From an uncultured Ruminococcus sp. (GTDB lineage: Bacteria; Bacillota; Clostridia; Oscillospirales; Ruminococcaceae), in assembly GCA_905199285.1 (NCBI GenBank), contig CAJKFZ010000054.1, positions 1-13,319 on the forward strand: a DNA stretch of 13,319 nucleotides. Direction: 5' to 3'. A program made the position numbers and the translations under genes. Numbering within the stretch: position 1 is the stretch's first letter; the number at the start of each line of letters is the position of its first letter. The notes beneath the pieces are model-generated. The model made no database searches. It had not been told where the DNA came from and saw nothing but the letters and a program-made list of their open reading frames with translations. This document shows positions 1 to 6,744 of this stretch, piece after piece.

Positions 1-17
1 ATTTGGTTACTATAATA

Positions 18-26
18 TGTTATAAT
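18..26 (+). promoter_or_regulatory. Extended -10 promoter element before the small protein gene
   Basis: TG at 18-19, one base, then TATAAT at 21-26 forms an extended -10 (TGnTATAAT), 35 bases before the ATG at 62. Extended -10 promoters can work without a good -35. The place where a -35 would lie is mostly left of the window, so it cannot be judged. A second TATAAT lies at 11-16. The ribosome site AGAAGG near 49-55 follows. Confidence 0.55.
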
Positions 27-61
27 ATAATTACAATAATTTTTCTGAAAGAAGGTTCTTT

Positions 62-259
62 ATGGATATTAAAGGCAAAATCGGCGAGATCACTGACAAG
101 GTAAAAAACGATAAGGATTTCACAAACAACCTTAAAAATGATCCTATCAAGGCTGTAGAGGGAATTACAGGAATCGACCTTCCCGATGATAAAATCAATA
201 AAGCAGTCGATACAGCTAAAGATAAACTCGGCGACGTGATCGGCAAGATCAAAAAGTAA
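62..259 (+). CDS. Small acidic/basic helical protein of unknown function (65 aa)
   Basis: The protein is 65 residues, very rich in Lys and Asp, with no Cys, no signal peptide and no membrane segment, and it should be almost all helical. Its central part has the pattern 'NDPIKAVEGITGIDLPDDKI' (about residues 25-44). This resembles a class of small Clostridia proteins in which a segment like DP-x-K-x-V-E-x-x-x-G-x-x-LP-D-D precedes a C-terminal amphipathic helix. It also faintly recalls the leader part of nitrile-hydratase-like leader peptides, but there is no core peptide, no Gly-Gly cleavage site and no maturation gene nearby, so I do not call it a RiPP precursor. The start is supported by AGAAGG about 8 bases upstream and an extended -10 promoter. 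A fold-back element begins directly after the TAA stop and may be part of its 3' untranslated region. Function unknown. Confidence 0.75.
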   Translation: MDIKGKIGEITDKVKNDKDFTNNLKNDPIKAVEGITGIDLPDDKINKAVDTAKDKLGDVIGKIKK

Positions 260-433
260 AGGCAACAACGCACAAAGATTGTGCGGCAGATGCGCAGTCA
301 GATTTTTCGTCAGATTGCATAAATTCGACGTAGCAATACTGCCGTATTGCAAGAAGAATTTGTGTAATATGACGGAAAATATGCAAGCAGATGACGTATA
401 AAGACGTCAGGCGTGCTTTGTGAGGTGTTGCCT
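260..433 (+). repeat. 174-bp fold-back element: branched structured RNA or MITE-like repeat
   Basis: The ends AGGCAACA (260-267) and TGTTGCCT (426-433) are perfect inverted repeats. The outer stem pairs 260-277 with 416-433 (16 of 18). An inner stem pairs 302-326 with 356-380: 21 Watson-Crick pairs, 3 G-U pairs if transcribed as plus-strand RNA, 1 mismatch. The tip is a perfect hairpin GCAATAC-TGCC-GTATTGC (333-350). A side hairpin TGACGT-ATAAAG-ACGTCA lies at 392-409, and a weaker one at 282-296. The element starts on the base after the stop codon of the upstream gene. The three wobbles pair only in the plus-strand transcript, which slightly favours an RNA over a DNA-only repeat. I cannot match it to a named RNA family. 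The inverted ends also fit a non-autonomous transposable element; no clear target duplication is visible beyond A/T-rich flanks. Confidence 0.7.
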
Positions 434-449
434 AAAGCTAACAAGTGCA

Positions 450-488
450 AAGAGGCGCTTTCCGCAAGAAGGCGTCTCTTCTTATAAT
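450..488 (+). promoter_or_regulatory. Hairpin followed by -10-like TATAAT upstream of the yitT-family gene
   Basis: A 9-bp stem pairs 450-458 (AAGAGGCGC) with 472-480 (GCGTCTCTT), with one G-U pair. It is followed by CTTATAAT, so TATAAT (483-488) lies 23 bases before the ATG at 512. No convincing -35 sits at the expected distance (only TTTCCG/TTCCGC). The hairpin could instead be a weak terminator for the upstream unit (tail TCTTCTTAT) or an attenuator or operator structure. Placement is clear; role is inference. Confidence 0.35.
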
Positions 489-511
489 CTCACCCGACGA
501 AAGGAGAAAAA

Positions 512-1390
512 ATGAAAAAATTTTTTGAATCAATAAAACCCTTCAATCTCATAATGCTTACTGTCGCCGGAATGATAAACGCTTTCGGGATAACACTCTT
601 CCTTATGCCGGTAAAACTTTACGACAGCGGAATTTCAGGAACTTCCATGCTTCTTGCACAAGTAACTCCACAGTGGCTTTCACTCTCGATTTTCCTCATT
701 CTGCTGAACGTTCCGCTTTTTCTCTATGGACTGAAAAAACAGGGCAAGGCGTTCACATTCTATGCAATTTATACCGTTATAATCTACTCGGTAACATCGT
801 GGCTTATAACCGATATTCTTCCGGTCGATGTGAGTCTTGCTTCTCCGCTCGCCGGAACAGATCTGCTGCTTTGCGCTCTCTTCGGCGGAGTTATCTCCGG
901 AACAGGAAGCGGTCTTGCTATACGTTTCGGCGGAGCTATGGACGGAATTGAAGTTATGGCGGTCATTTTTGCAAAACGGCTCGGATTGTCGGTCGGATCA
1001 TTCGTCATGATATATAATATTATTCTGTATGTTGTCTGCGGAATCGTGATAAACAGCTGGATTCTTCCGCTTTACTCAATAGTTACATACTATGCCGCAC
1101 TAAAAACCATAGACTTTATCGTAGACGGATTACAGCGTTCAAAAGCCGCAATGATAATCACATCCAAACCGGATAAAATCTGCAAACAGCTTATGGATGA
1201 ATTCAACTGCGGAGTTACCATCATTGACGCTAAAGGAGGCTTTTCCGGAACAGACAGAAGTGCGTTGTATTTCGTTGTAAACCGCTTTCAGGTAATGCGG
1301 ATGAAAGATATAGTCCAGAAAATCGATCCTCTCGCATATATAACTCTGAGCGAAGTTGCAGATATCTTTTCTGCTAATCACAGTAAATGA
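512..1390 (+). CDS. YitT family membrane protein with C-terminal DUF2179 domain
   Basis: This 292-residue protein has the standard YitT layout. Five to six hydrophobic segments fill about residues 10-205. A soluble C-terminal domain (about 210-290) has the DUF2179 fold features, including 'SKAAMIITSKPDKICKQLMD' and a GVTIIDAKGGFSGTDR segment. The family signature, a Gly-rich loop GSGLAIRFGGAMDGIEV, lies near 130-148. Members are integral cytoplasmic-membrane proteins found in many copies in Firmicutes. Their transported substrate is not firmly known and the C-terminal domain may sense a ligand. The start is fixed by AAGGAG at 501-506, five bases before the ATG. The gene stands alone: the upstream flank is the fold-back element and a hairpin, and repeat copy A begins five bases after its TGA. 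Family assignment is secure; the transport role is inference. Confidence 0.9.
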   Translation: MKKFFESIKPFNLIMLTVAGMINAFGITLFLMPVKLYDSGISGTSMLLAQVTPQWLSLSIFLILLNVPLFLYGLKKQGKAFTFYAIYTVIIYSVTSWLITDILPVDVSLASPLAGTDLLLCALFGGVISGTGSGLAIRFGGAMDGIEVMAVIFAKRLGLSVGSFVMIYNIILYVVCGIVINSWILPLYSIVTYYAALKTIDFIVDGLQRSKAAMIITSKPDKICKQLMDEFNCGVTIIDAKGGFSGTDRSALYFVVNRFQVMRMKDIVQKIDPLAYITLSEVADIFSANHSK

Positions 1391-1394
1391 TGAA

Positions 1395-1517
1395 GGGGAC
1401 TCTGTCCCCTTTAACCCCTGCCAAAGGGACGTACAGTCCCTTTGGAAACCCACAATTAAATAATACCGATACTCCATAAAGGAGTATCGGTATTATTTAG
1501 GGTAAAATCCAGAGAAC
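1395..1517 (+). repeat. Intergenic hairpin repeat, copy A
   Basis: The first hairpin is GGGGAC-TCT-GTCCCC (1395-1409). The conserved link ACCCCTG leads to a perfect 10-bp hairpin (1421-1430 with 1436-1445), then GGAAACCC. The main hairpin has 18 perfect pairs, 1458-1475 with 1481-1498, loop ATAAA. It starts five bases after the yitT-family stop and lies between convergent gene ends. There is no U-rich tail on either strand, so it is not a textbook intrinsic terminator. See copies at 2495, 9507, 11724 and 13121. Confidence 0.9.
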
Positions 1518-1581
1518 TGCTGCACTTTGCAGAAAATAACGGAAACCAAATCTCATATCACTTGTCATGAGCAAATATAAT

Positions 1582-2061
1582 CTACTCTTCCTCAAACATC
1601 AGCACGGGGTAGCCGCTGTAATACTGCTTGACTATCTCCGGATGAGCGTCGGCATAACGGAAAATAGTCTCCGCCAGTCCTTCCTTGAGGAATTCCGTGA
1701 GCTGTGAAAGCGGTCGGTTATACAGCTCTTTGCAGATAGAGGCAATTGCTATCGCTCTTTTGCCGCCGACCTCCATGATACGATACGGCCATATACGGCA
1801 ATCAAAAGGTTTATCGCCCCCGAGCATACAGCCGTTTTCAGTCAGGGCAGGACAGTAAAAAAGCTCCTCATCTTTAAGCTCTCCTACAAGGAAAGTATAT
1901 CCGCCGTCCTTGGGAATAAATTCCGCATCGTGCTTTGCTTTCAGGATTTTTTGACGTATCTTGTCGGTAAAAACAGGAGTTTCCCATATATCGTCCTTAT
2001 CGAAAACACAACACAGTCTGCACTCTGCACAGGAACTTCCGTCCAAAATTTTTTTAAGCAT
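1582..2061 (-). CDS. YkgJ-type cysteine cluster protein (metal or Fe-S binding)
   Basis: This 159-residue cytosolic protein has Cys at 11, 14, 17 and 18 (pattern C-x2-C-x2-CC) and at 70, 78, 88 and 110, including CPALTENGCML and DCRIWP. That arrangement marks the CxxCxxCC cluster family (YkgJ/UPF0153). Members are thought to hold zinc or an iron-sulfur cluster; their reaction is generally unknown. Length is normal for the family. AAAGGA sits about nine bases before the ATG. Its start codon is only 33 bases from that of the divergent GIY-YIG gene, so the two promoters must overlap or lie inside the opposite gene. Repeat copy A lies after its stop, shared with the convergent yitT-family gene. 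Family is confident; function is not. Confidence 0.85.
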   Translation of the reverse strand: MLKKILDGSSCAECRLCCVFDKDDIWETPVFTDKIRQKILKAKHDAEFIPKDGGYTFLVGELKDEELFYCPALTENGCMLGGDKPFDCRIWPYRIMEVGGKRAIAIASICKELYNRPLSQLTEFLKEGLAETIFRYADAHPEIVKQYYSGYPVLMFEEE

Positions 2062-2094
2062 AGTTTTATCCTTTCTGAATCGGAGAATCGTTTA

Positions 2095-2412
2095 ATGTAT
2101 TACATTTATATAATAAAATGCTCCGGAAACAGGCTATACACCGGCATCACGACCGATTTAAGCCGTCGTATGAGCGAGCATTTCAATCAAAGCTCAAAAT
2201 GTGCAAAATTCACACGTTCTCACAAAGCCGAATCGCTGGAAGCCTGTTGGAGCGCTGACAATCGCAGTCTCGCTTCAAAATTGGAGTATAAGATAAAGTC
2301 GCTGACAAAGCCGCAGAAACTCCGTCTGATAGGCGAAACCGGCTCTTTAGAGGAATTTTTCGGCGACGACGCAAAATTTTATAATCGAGAATCTACAAAT
2401 ATAGAAATATGA
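2095..2412 (+). CDS. GIY-YIG nuclease superfamily protein (UPF0213 / YhbQ-like)
   Basis: The protein is 105 residues, the usual size of stand-alone GIY-YIG domain proteins. The N terminus 'MYYIYIIKCSGNRLYTGITT' carries the two-part motif (YIY ... YTGIT), followed by D-L-x-R-R-x-x-E-H with the conserved Arg and His/Glu surroundings. A conserved Lys/Glu region (LEYKIKSLTKPQK) follows near residue 60. Such proteins are predicted DNA endonucleases, and E. coli YhbQ is a relative; biological role uncertain. An upstream in-frame extension to 1930 exists but runs antisense through the divergent Cys-cluster gene. The ATG at 2095 is preferred: GGAG at 2082-2085 has good spacing and the domain starts at this Met. 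A strong intrinsic terminator follows the TGA immediately. Confidence 0.88.
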   Translation: MYYIYIIKCSGNRLYTGITTDLSRRMSEHFNQSSKCAKFTRSHKAESLEACWSADNRSLASKLEYKIKSLTKPQKLRLIGETGSLEEFFGDDAKFYNRESTNIEI

Positions 2413-2413
2413 G

Positions 2414-2444
2414 CTGCCGCAAATCCTGCGGCAGTTTTTGTTTT
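2414..2444 (+). terminator. Intrinsic terminator after the GIY-YIG gene
   Basis: CTGCCGC (2414-2420), a seven-base loop, and GCGGCAG (2428-2434) form a perfect 7-bp GC-rich stem followed by TTTTTGTTTT. It starts two bases after the stop codon. This is a textbook plus-strand terminator, and it makes a terminator role for the neighbouring repeat copy B redundant on this strand. Confidence 0.92.
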
Positions 2445-2494
2445 AGCAAAACAATTCAGAAGCTTCTGCTCTCTTTGCTGCTGCCAAGAATTTA

Positions 2495-2613
2495 TCCTCT
2501 TAGAGCATTCGCTCTAATAAAATCAAATCCCCTTTATGGGGATTTGATTTTATTAATACCGGGTTTCCAAAGGAATAATATCCCTTTGGCAGGGGTATGG
2601 GGACAGAGTCCCC
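2495..2613 (-). repeat. Intergenic hairpin repeat, copy B (inverted)
   Basis: On the minus strand it starts seven bases beyond the tex stop codon. GGGGAC-TCT-GTCCCC occupies 2613-2599. The second hairpin pairs CCAAAGG with CCTTTGG (2589-2583 with 2573-2567). The main hairpin has 17 perfect pairs, 2554-2538 with 2532-2516, loop ATAAA. A fourth small hairpin TTAGAGC-GAAT-GCTCTAA (2517-2500) closes it. It lies between convergent tex and GIY-YIG gene ends. Its main-stem arm differs at most positions from copy A. Confidence 0.9.
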
Positions 2614-2619
2614 ATGAAA

Positions 2620-4890
2620 TTACTTCTGCTTAATTCTAAAACTGCTGTTGCGAAGTTTGCTTGCATCGAATCCCCTTGGTTTTCTGTTTTCACGCTTCTT
2701 TTCGTTTCTGGGACGAGACTGCTTTTTCTCCTCCTCGTCGTTAAGACGCATGGTGAGGGAAATTCTGCTGCGCTTAACATCCACGTCAATTACACGAACC
2801 TTTACAACTTCTCCTACCTTAACAGCTTCAAGAGGATGCTTGATGAAGCGGTTGCAGATCTGAGAAATATGAACGAGACCGTCCTCATGTACTCCGATAT
2901 CAACGAAAACTCCGAAATCAATAATATTGCGAACCGTTCCGACAAGCTCCATGCCGGGCTTGAGATCCTTAATTTCCATAACGTCTCCGCTTCTGAGCAG
3001 CGGAGGGGGAAGCTCATCACGAAGGTCACGTCCCGGCTTTTTAAGCTCGCTGATAATGTCTGTGAGCGTGGGAACGCCTATTTCAAGCGAACTGCTTATA
3101 TTTTCTATGCCAAGGCTGTCCGCTTTTTCCTTTATATCAGCTGCTCCGCCGTTTGAGATGTCGGCAAGAGTGAATCCGCACTCGCTTAAAAGTGCAGACG
3201 CAGCCTTATAGCTTTCGGGATGAACTGCCGTGTTATCGAGAGGATTCTTTCCGTCTCTTACTCTTAAAAATCCGGCGCACTGTTCAAAGGCTTTTTTACC
3301 AAGCTTCGGAACTTTAAGAAGTTCTTTTCTGTCGGTAAATTTACCGTTTTCCTCACGGTATGTCACTATATTTTTCGCTACAGCAGAGTTGATTCCGGCA
3401 ATATAGGAAAGCAGCGAATGCGAAGCCGTATTAAGGTCAACTCCGACCGAGTTTACGCAGTCCTCAACAACTCCGGAAAGAGCGTCGCTCATACGAGCCT
3501 GCGGCATATCGTGCTGATACTGTCCGACTCCGATCGCTTTCGGATCGATCTTAACAAGCTCCGCAAGCGGATCCTGCAAGCGGCGTGCTATCGAAACTGC
3601 GCTTCTGAGCGAAACATCGTAATCCGGGAATTCCTCGGCGGCAAGCTTTGAAGCGGAATAAACGGACGCTCCGGCTTCGCTTACAACCATATAGCTGACT
3701 TTCTGCGGAATTTCTTTGAGAAGTTCGGCAACAAACGATTCCGTTTCACGGGAAGCCGTACCGTTTCCGATTGAAATCGTCGTAACGTTATGCTTTTCTA
3801 TGAGCGAACGGATAGTTCTTTTAGAAGCTTCAATATTGGTTTTCGGTCCGGGAGTGCAGTAGACGATGTTTGTATCGAGAACTTTTCCCGTAGAGTCGAT
3901 AACTGCGACCTTGCATCCGGTTCTGTAGCCGGGATCGAGTCCGAGGATAACGCTGTTTTTCAAAGGTGACTGGAGAAGAAGCTGACGGAGATTTGAGGCA
4001 AATACCTTGATAGATTCCTCAGCAGCATTGGCAGTCATTTCGGAACGTATTTCACGCTCGATAGACGGGAAAATGAGTCTTTTGTAGCTGTCCTCGGCGG
4101 CTGCACGGACAAGTTCGCCGCAGGCATTGTTGTTTTTGATGTATTTTTCGAGGATTATTCCCGTTGCGGCAGCTTCATCCAGACTTATCGAAACCTTGAG
4201 GAAATTCTCTTTCTCACCTCTGTCGAGAGCGAGAACACGGTGATTTGCAATTTTTGAAATCGGCTCGGAATACTCATAATAATTGGTGTAAACGCTTTCA
4301 GCCTCTGGATCGGACGCTTTTGAAGCTATTTCTCCCTTTTCGTTCGCCAGACTGCGGAGCTTCTTTCTTATGCTTGCGTCATCGGAGATATCCTCGGCAA
4401 TAATATCCATAGCCCCCTGAATTGCGGATTTAACGTCGGGAACGTTCTTTTCCCCGTTCACAAATGTTTCGGCTTCTTTTTCAGGCTCAGTAGAGTTATC
4501 CTGCTCCATGATGAGAACAGCGAGCGGTTCAAGTCCGGCTTCTCTTGCAACACTTGCACGAGTTTTTCTCTTCGGCTTGAACGGACGGTAAATATCCTCT
4601 ACCTCGACAAGAGTCACGGCGGCGCTGATAGCGGCTTCTATCTCCGGAGTCATTTTCTCCTGCTCGGTAATGGAATTTGTGATCTCTTCCTTACGCTTTT
4701 CAAGATTACGGAGATAAGTAAGTCTGTCGTTAAGTTCACGAAGAACCTGATCGTCGAGCGAGCCTGTAAGCTCCTTACGGTAACGTGCAATAAACGGTAT
4801 GGTTTTTCCGTCGTCAATAAGCTCTATCGTATTATCGACCTGCTCCTGTTTTAATCCGAATTCTTTTGCGATTGTTTTATTGATATCCAT
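2620..4890 (-). CDS. tex: Tex family RNA-binding transcription accessory protein
   Basis: This 756-residue cytosolic protein has the full Tex layout. The N-terminal Tex helical domain spans about 1-200 (IPFIARYRKELTGSLDDQ; EDIYRPFKPKRKTRA). A YqgF/RNase H-like domain starts near 313 (ILGLDPGYRTGCKVAVID). Helix-hairpin-helix repeats lie near 483-545 (ASHSLLSYIAGIN; LLKVPKLGKKAFEQCAGFLR). An S1 RNA-binding domain lies at 646-716 (GTVRNIIDFGVFVDIGVHED). The last 40 residues are a basic, disordered Lys/Arg/Asn tail. Tex binds nucleic acid and interacts with the transcription machinery; it is widespread and rarely essential. AAAGGA precedes the ATG with good spacing. It follows the alpha/beta hydrolase gene by 21 bases, so both probably share the promoter at 5944-5972. 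Repeat copy B follows its stop. Confidence 0.96.
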   Translation of the reverse strand: MDINKTIAKEFGLKQEQVDNTIELIDDGKTIPFIARYRKELTGSLDDQVLRELNDRLTYLRNLEKRKEEITNSITEQEKMTPEIEAAISAAVTLVEVEDIYRPFKPKRKTRASVAREAGLEPLAVLIMEQDNSTEPEKEAETFVNGEKNVPDVKSAIQGAMDIIAEDISDDASIRKKLRSLANEKGEIASKASDPEAESVYTNYYEYSEPISKIANHRVLALDRGEKENFLKVSISLDEAAATGIILEKYIKNNNACGELVRAAAEDSYKRLIFPSIEREIRSEMTANAAEESIKVFASNLRQLLLQSPLKNSVILGLDPGYRTGCKVAVIDSTGKVLDTNIVYCTPGPKTNIEASKRTIRSLIEKHNVTTISIGNGTASRETESFVAELLKEIPQKVSYMVVSEAGASVYSASKLAAEEFPDYDVSLRSAVSIARRLQDPLAELVKIDPKAIGVGQYQHDMPQARMSDALSGVVEDCVNSVGVDLNTASHSLLSYIAGINSAVAKNIVTYREENGKFTDRKELLKVPKLGKKAFEQCAGFLRVRDGKNPLDNTAVHPESYKAASALLSECGFTLADISNGGAADIKEKADSLGIENISSSLEIGVPTLTDIISELKKPGRDLRDELPPPLLRSGDVMEIKDLKPGMELVGTVRNIIDFGVFVDIGVHEDGLVHISQICNRFIKHPLEAVKVGEVVKVRVIDVDVKRSRISLTMRLNDEEEKKQSRPRNEKKRENRKPRGFDASKLRNSSFRIKQK

Positions 4891-4911
4891 TTTATATATC
4901 CTTTCGTTTTG

Positions 4912-5910
4912 TCATATATTTTCTGCGCCGGACGCTGTTTCTTCGTGAGTTTCCTCAATAAGCTCTGCGGCGGCATCGTTATAGCGGTCTATCCATGAAA
5001 AAAGCGTTTTCGCTATATCCTTCCATACATTTATGCTGTTTTTCTCGTTGAGGATTTCGTGACGCATACCATCGAAAAGCCTGTGGGAGATACTTTCATA
5101 GCCAATTTTCTCAAGCGAGAAAACGGCGGAGAAAAACTTCTTTTCAGAAATAAAGCATGGATCGTCCTTGCCGGAAACAAATCTTACCGGAAGCGACGGA
5201 TTTTTAAGTTCCCAGCCACCTGATGAATATGCACGACGCATAAGAACGAGCATTTCCTCATATTCGTTAAGCGTAGGCTTGAAACTGCAAAGCGGATCGT
5301 TATTGAATTCAGCAACAACCTCCGAATCGCTGCACCGCCATGAATTTTCAGACTGTTCAAAGCCTTTTCCGAGTGTACTGCCAACAGTGTCGTAAATTTT
5401 TTCGCTTCTGAAACGGCTTCCCGGTTTTTTTGATGAAACCGCATGAATACATCTTGTAATAGGCGAAAACCTGCTGTAACACGGTGTTCCGAGCAGAACG
5501 AGTCCGTTTAAGCTGTCATCGTGTTCTTTTATATAGCATCTTGCGCCGACAGAACCCATTCCCTGAGCTATCATAAAAATCGGAAGCTGAGGATAAGTTT
5601 CTCTTATAATTTTATTAAGCTGAGCAATATCGCTTACAAAACCGTCACCGCCGTTTCTGAACATAAATCCGAGGTCGTCCGGAGTACAGATACTTTTTCC
5701 GTGACCTCTGCAATCGTGGATAACAGTAATAAAGCCTTCTTCAGCGAGATAATCCATAAAGGGATAATAACGTTCCTTATGCTCGTTCAAGCCGTGAACA
5801 ATCTGAACAACGCCGCATACATTTCCAACCGGAACGGCAATCACGGCAGAGATCACCAGTTCATCGAATGAAGAGGTAAATTCAAACTCCTTTAAATCCG
5901 CATTCAGCAT
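4912..5910 (-). CDS. Alpha/beta hydrolase, lysophospholipase-like, with the nucleophile Ser replaced by Gly
   Basis: This 332-residue protein has the layout of the monoacylglycerol lipase/lysophospholipase (Hydrolase_4) group. An oxyanion region VHGLNEHKERY lies at 38-49, HDCRGHGKS at 65-73, the nucleophile elbow at about 115-120, the acid SGKDDP with Asp250, and the base GMRHEILNE with His284. The elbow reads AQGMGS where relatives have GHSMGS. The position of the catalytic Ser (117) is therefore Gly, encoded GGA, which needs at least two changes from a Ser codon. Asp and His are intact. The protein may be non-catalytic, or Ser120 or another residue may serve; this is inference. There is no signal peptide or membrane segment, so it should be cytosolic. 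AGGAGG (5917-5922) is a strong ribosome site. It is the first gene of an operon with tex. Confidence 0.85.
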   Translation of the reverse strand: MLNADLKEFEFTSSFDELVISAVIAVPVGNVCGVVQIVHGLNEHKERYYPFMDYLAEEGFITVIHDCRGHGKSICTPDDLGFMFRNGGDGFVSDIAQLNKIIRETYPQLPIFMIAQGMGSVGARCYIKEHDDSLNGLVLLGTPCYSRFSPITRCIHAVSSKKPGSRFRSEKIYDTVGSTLGKGFEQSENSWRCSDSEVVAEFNNDPLCSFKPTLNEYEEMLVLMRRAYSSGGWELKNPSLPVRFVSGKDDPCFISEKKFFSAVFSLEKIGYESISHRLFDGMRHEILNEKNSINVWKDIAKTLFSWIDRYNDAAAELIEETHEETASGAENI

Positions 5911-5943
5911 AAAAATCCTCCTATTTAAAAGGGTATTATTAAT

Positions 5944-5972
5944 ATTATACCATAAAATTCAAATTAAATCAA
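5944..5972 (-). promoter_or_regulatory. Sigma-A type promoter of the hydrolase-tex operon
   Basis: Read on the minus strand: -35 TTGATT at 5972-5967, a 17-base spacer, -10 TATAAT at 5949-5944, then AGGAGG and the ATG at 5910. This is a near-consensus housekeeping promoter. A perfect 12-base palindrome TTGCAGCTGCAA (5981-5992) lies just upstream of the -35 and could be a regulator site. Confidence 0.85.
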
Positions 5973-6008
5973 GGACAAGTTTGCAGCTGCAACCAGATTA
6001 ATATAACG

Positions 6009-6260
6009 CTATAATTTATATTTTTCCCTTAATACGCATGAAACGATCCATATCGCTGCGCATATACAGCCAATGCTTATTATTCAATAGACCGACAATG
6101 CAATATGCAGATCGCAGAGTAATTTTTCTAAAGCCGGAACTCCGAATATTTCAGACACCATGCTAATCATTCCGAGTATTATGGTCAAAACACACGATAC
6201 TCTGTTGATTGTAATCAAAAAAACTTCAATCGTTCTTTGTGTATTTTTTCTATATTTCAT
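6009..6260 (-). pseudogene. Small two-helix membrane protein gene split by an in-frame TGA
   Basis: From the ATG at 6260 the frame gives 58 residues, starting MKYRKNTQRTIEVFLI, to a TGA at 6086-6084. It then stays open for 24 more residues (IISIGCICAAIWIVSCVLREK...) to a TAG at 6011-6009. Before the TGA lies one hydrophobic segment (VFLITINRVSCVLTIILGMI). After it lies a clear second membrane helix ending in positive charges. This suggests one 83-residue two-helix membrane protein whose codon 59, plausibly TGG (Trp) before, became TGA. TGA is used as an ordinary stop elsewhere in the window, so recoding is unlikely. The start overlaps the ogt end by 11 bases, with AAGGA eight bases upstream inside ogt, implying translational coupling. 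An in-frame ATG two codons earlier has worse spacing. Function unknown. Confidence 0.6.
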
Positions 6261-6714
6261 TTGCATATTCCTTTTCAATAGAAAGCAGTTTTTCTTTCAT
6301 ATCAATACCGCAGGCGTAACCTGTAAGTCTGCCGTTTGCGCCTATAACTCTGTGACATGGAACAATAAGCCATATGGGATTCTTATTGCACGCTCCCCCG
6401 ACAGCTCTTGCCGCTTTGGGATTGCCTATCCTTTCGGCAGCTTCGGCATAAGATATCGTACTGCCATAGGAAATCGTTTCAAGTATATGCCAGACTTTTT
6501 TCTGAAAGTCCGTGCCGTGAAGCTCGTATTGAACATCAAATTTCTTTCTTTTTCCGCAGAGAAATTCGCATATCTGACGATACACGCTTTCTGTAAACGG
6601 AGATGGAACACTGTTTTCAGGTACGAAATCTCCTGCATTCAGAGCAAAGAGCGTATCATTCTCGTAAATCATACGCAGAGTTCCGAGACTGCATTTATAA
6701 TAAGCTGTTTTCAT
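6250..6714 (-). CDS. ogt: Methylated-DNA--[protein]-cysteine S-methyltransferase
   Basis: This 154-residue protein carries the diagnostic active-site sequence IVPCHRVIG, with acceptor Cys120. A recognition-helix region YAEAAERIGNPKAARAVGGA (89-108) includes the conserved Arg finger in RAVG. GYACGIDMKEKLL lies at the C terminus. It removes alkyl groups from O6 of guanine in DNA by suicide transfer to Cys120, in the cytosol. Length fits the Ogt group without an Ada sensor domain. It has its own near-perfect promoter (6745-6774) and GAGGA just before the ATG. It is followed by an overlapping small membrane-protein gene. It lies downstream of the recombinase on the same strand, so it may also receive read-through transcription. 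Symbol ogt is by family; some genomes name it differently. Confidence 0.93.
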   Translation of the reverse strand: MKTAYYKCSLGTLRMIYENDTLFALNAGDFVPENSVPSPFTESVYRQICEFLCGKRKKFDVQYELHGTDFQKKVWHILETISYGSTISYAEAAERIGNPKAARAVGGACNKNPIWLIVPCHRVIGANGRLTGYACGIDMKEKLLSIEKEYANEI

Positions 6715-6744
6715 ATAGTCCTCGCAAATATTTTATTGAATCTT

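Noticed and set aside
62..259. RiPP precursor peptide
   Set aside because: Slight leader-like pattern only. There is no core region, no Cys/Ser/Thr-rich tail and no modification or export gene in the window.
1930..2094. In-frame N-terminal extension of the GIY-YIG protein by 55 residues
   Set aside because: It runs antisense through the 5' part of the Cys-cluster gene. The domain begins at the Met at 2095, which has its own GGAG ribosome site.
2614..3156. 180-residue plus-strand reading frame opposite the 3' end of tex
   Set aside because: It is the reverse-complement shadow of the tex S1 domain and tail, with no ribosome site and no recognisable domain. Other open frames antisense to tex, the amylase, ogt and the recombinase were dropped for the same reason.
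6084..6086. TGA read as Trp or selenocysteine
   Set aside because: TGA is the normal stop of several intact genes here (yitT-family, GIY-YIG, recombinase, hydrolase). I see no convincing selenocysteine insertion hairpin, and the position sits between membrane helices rather than in a redox motif.
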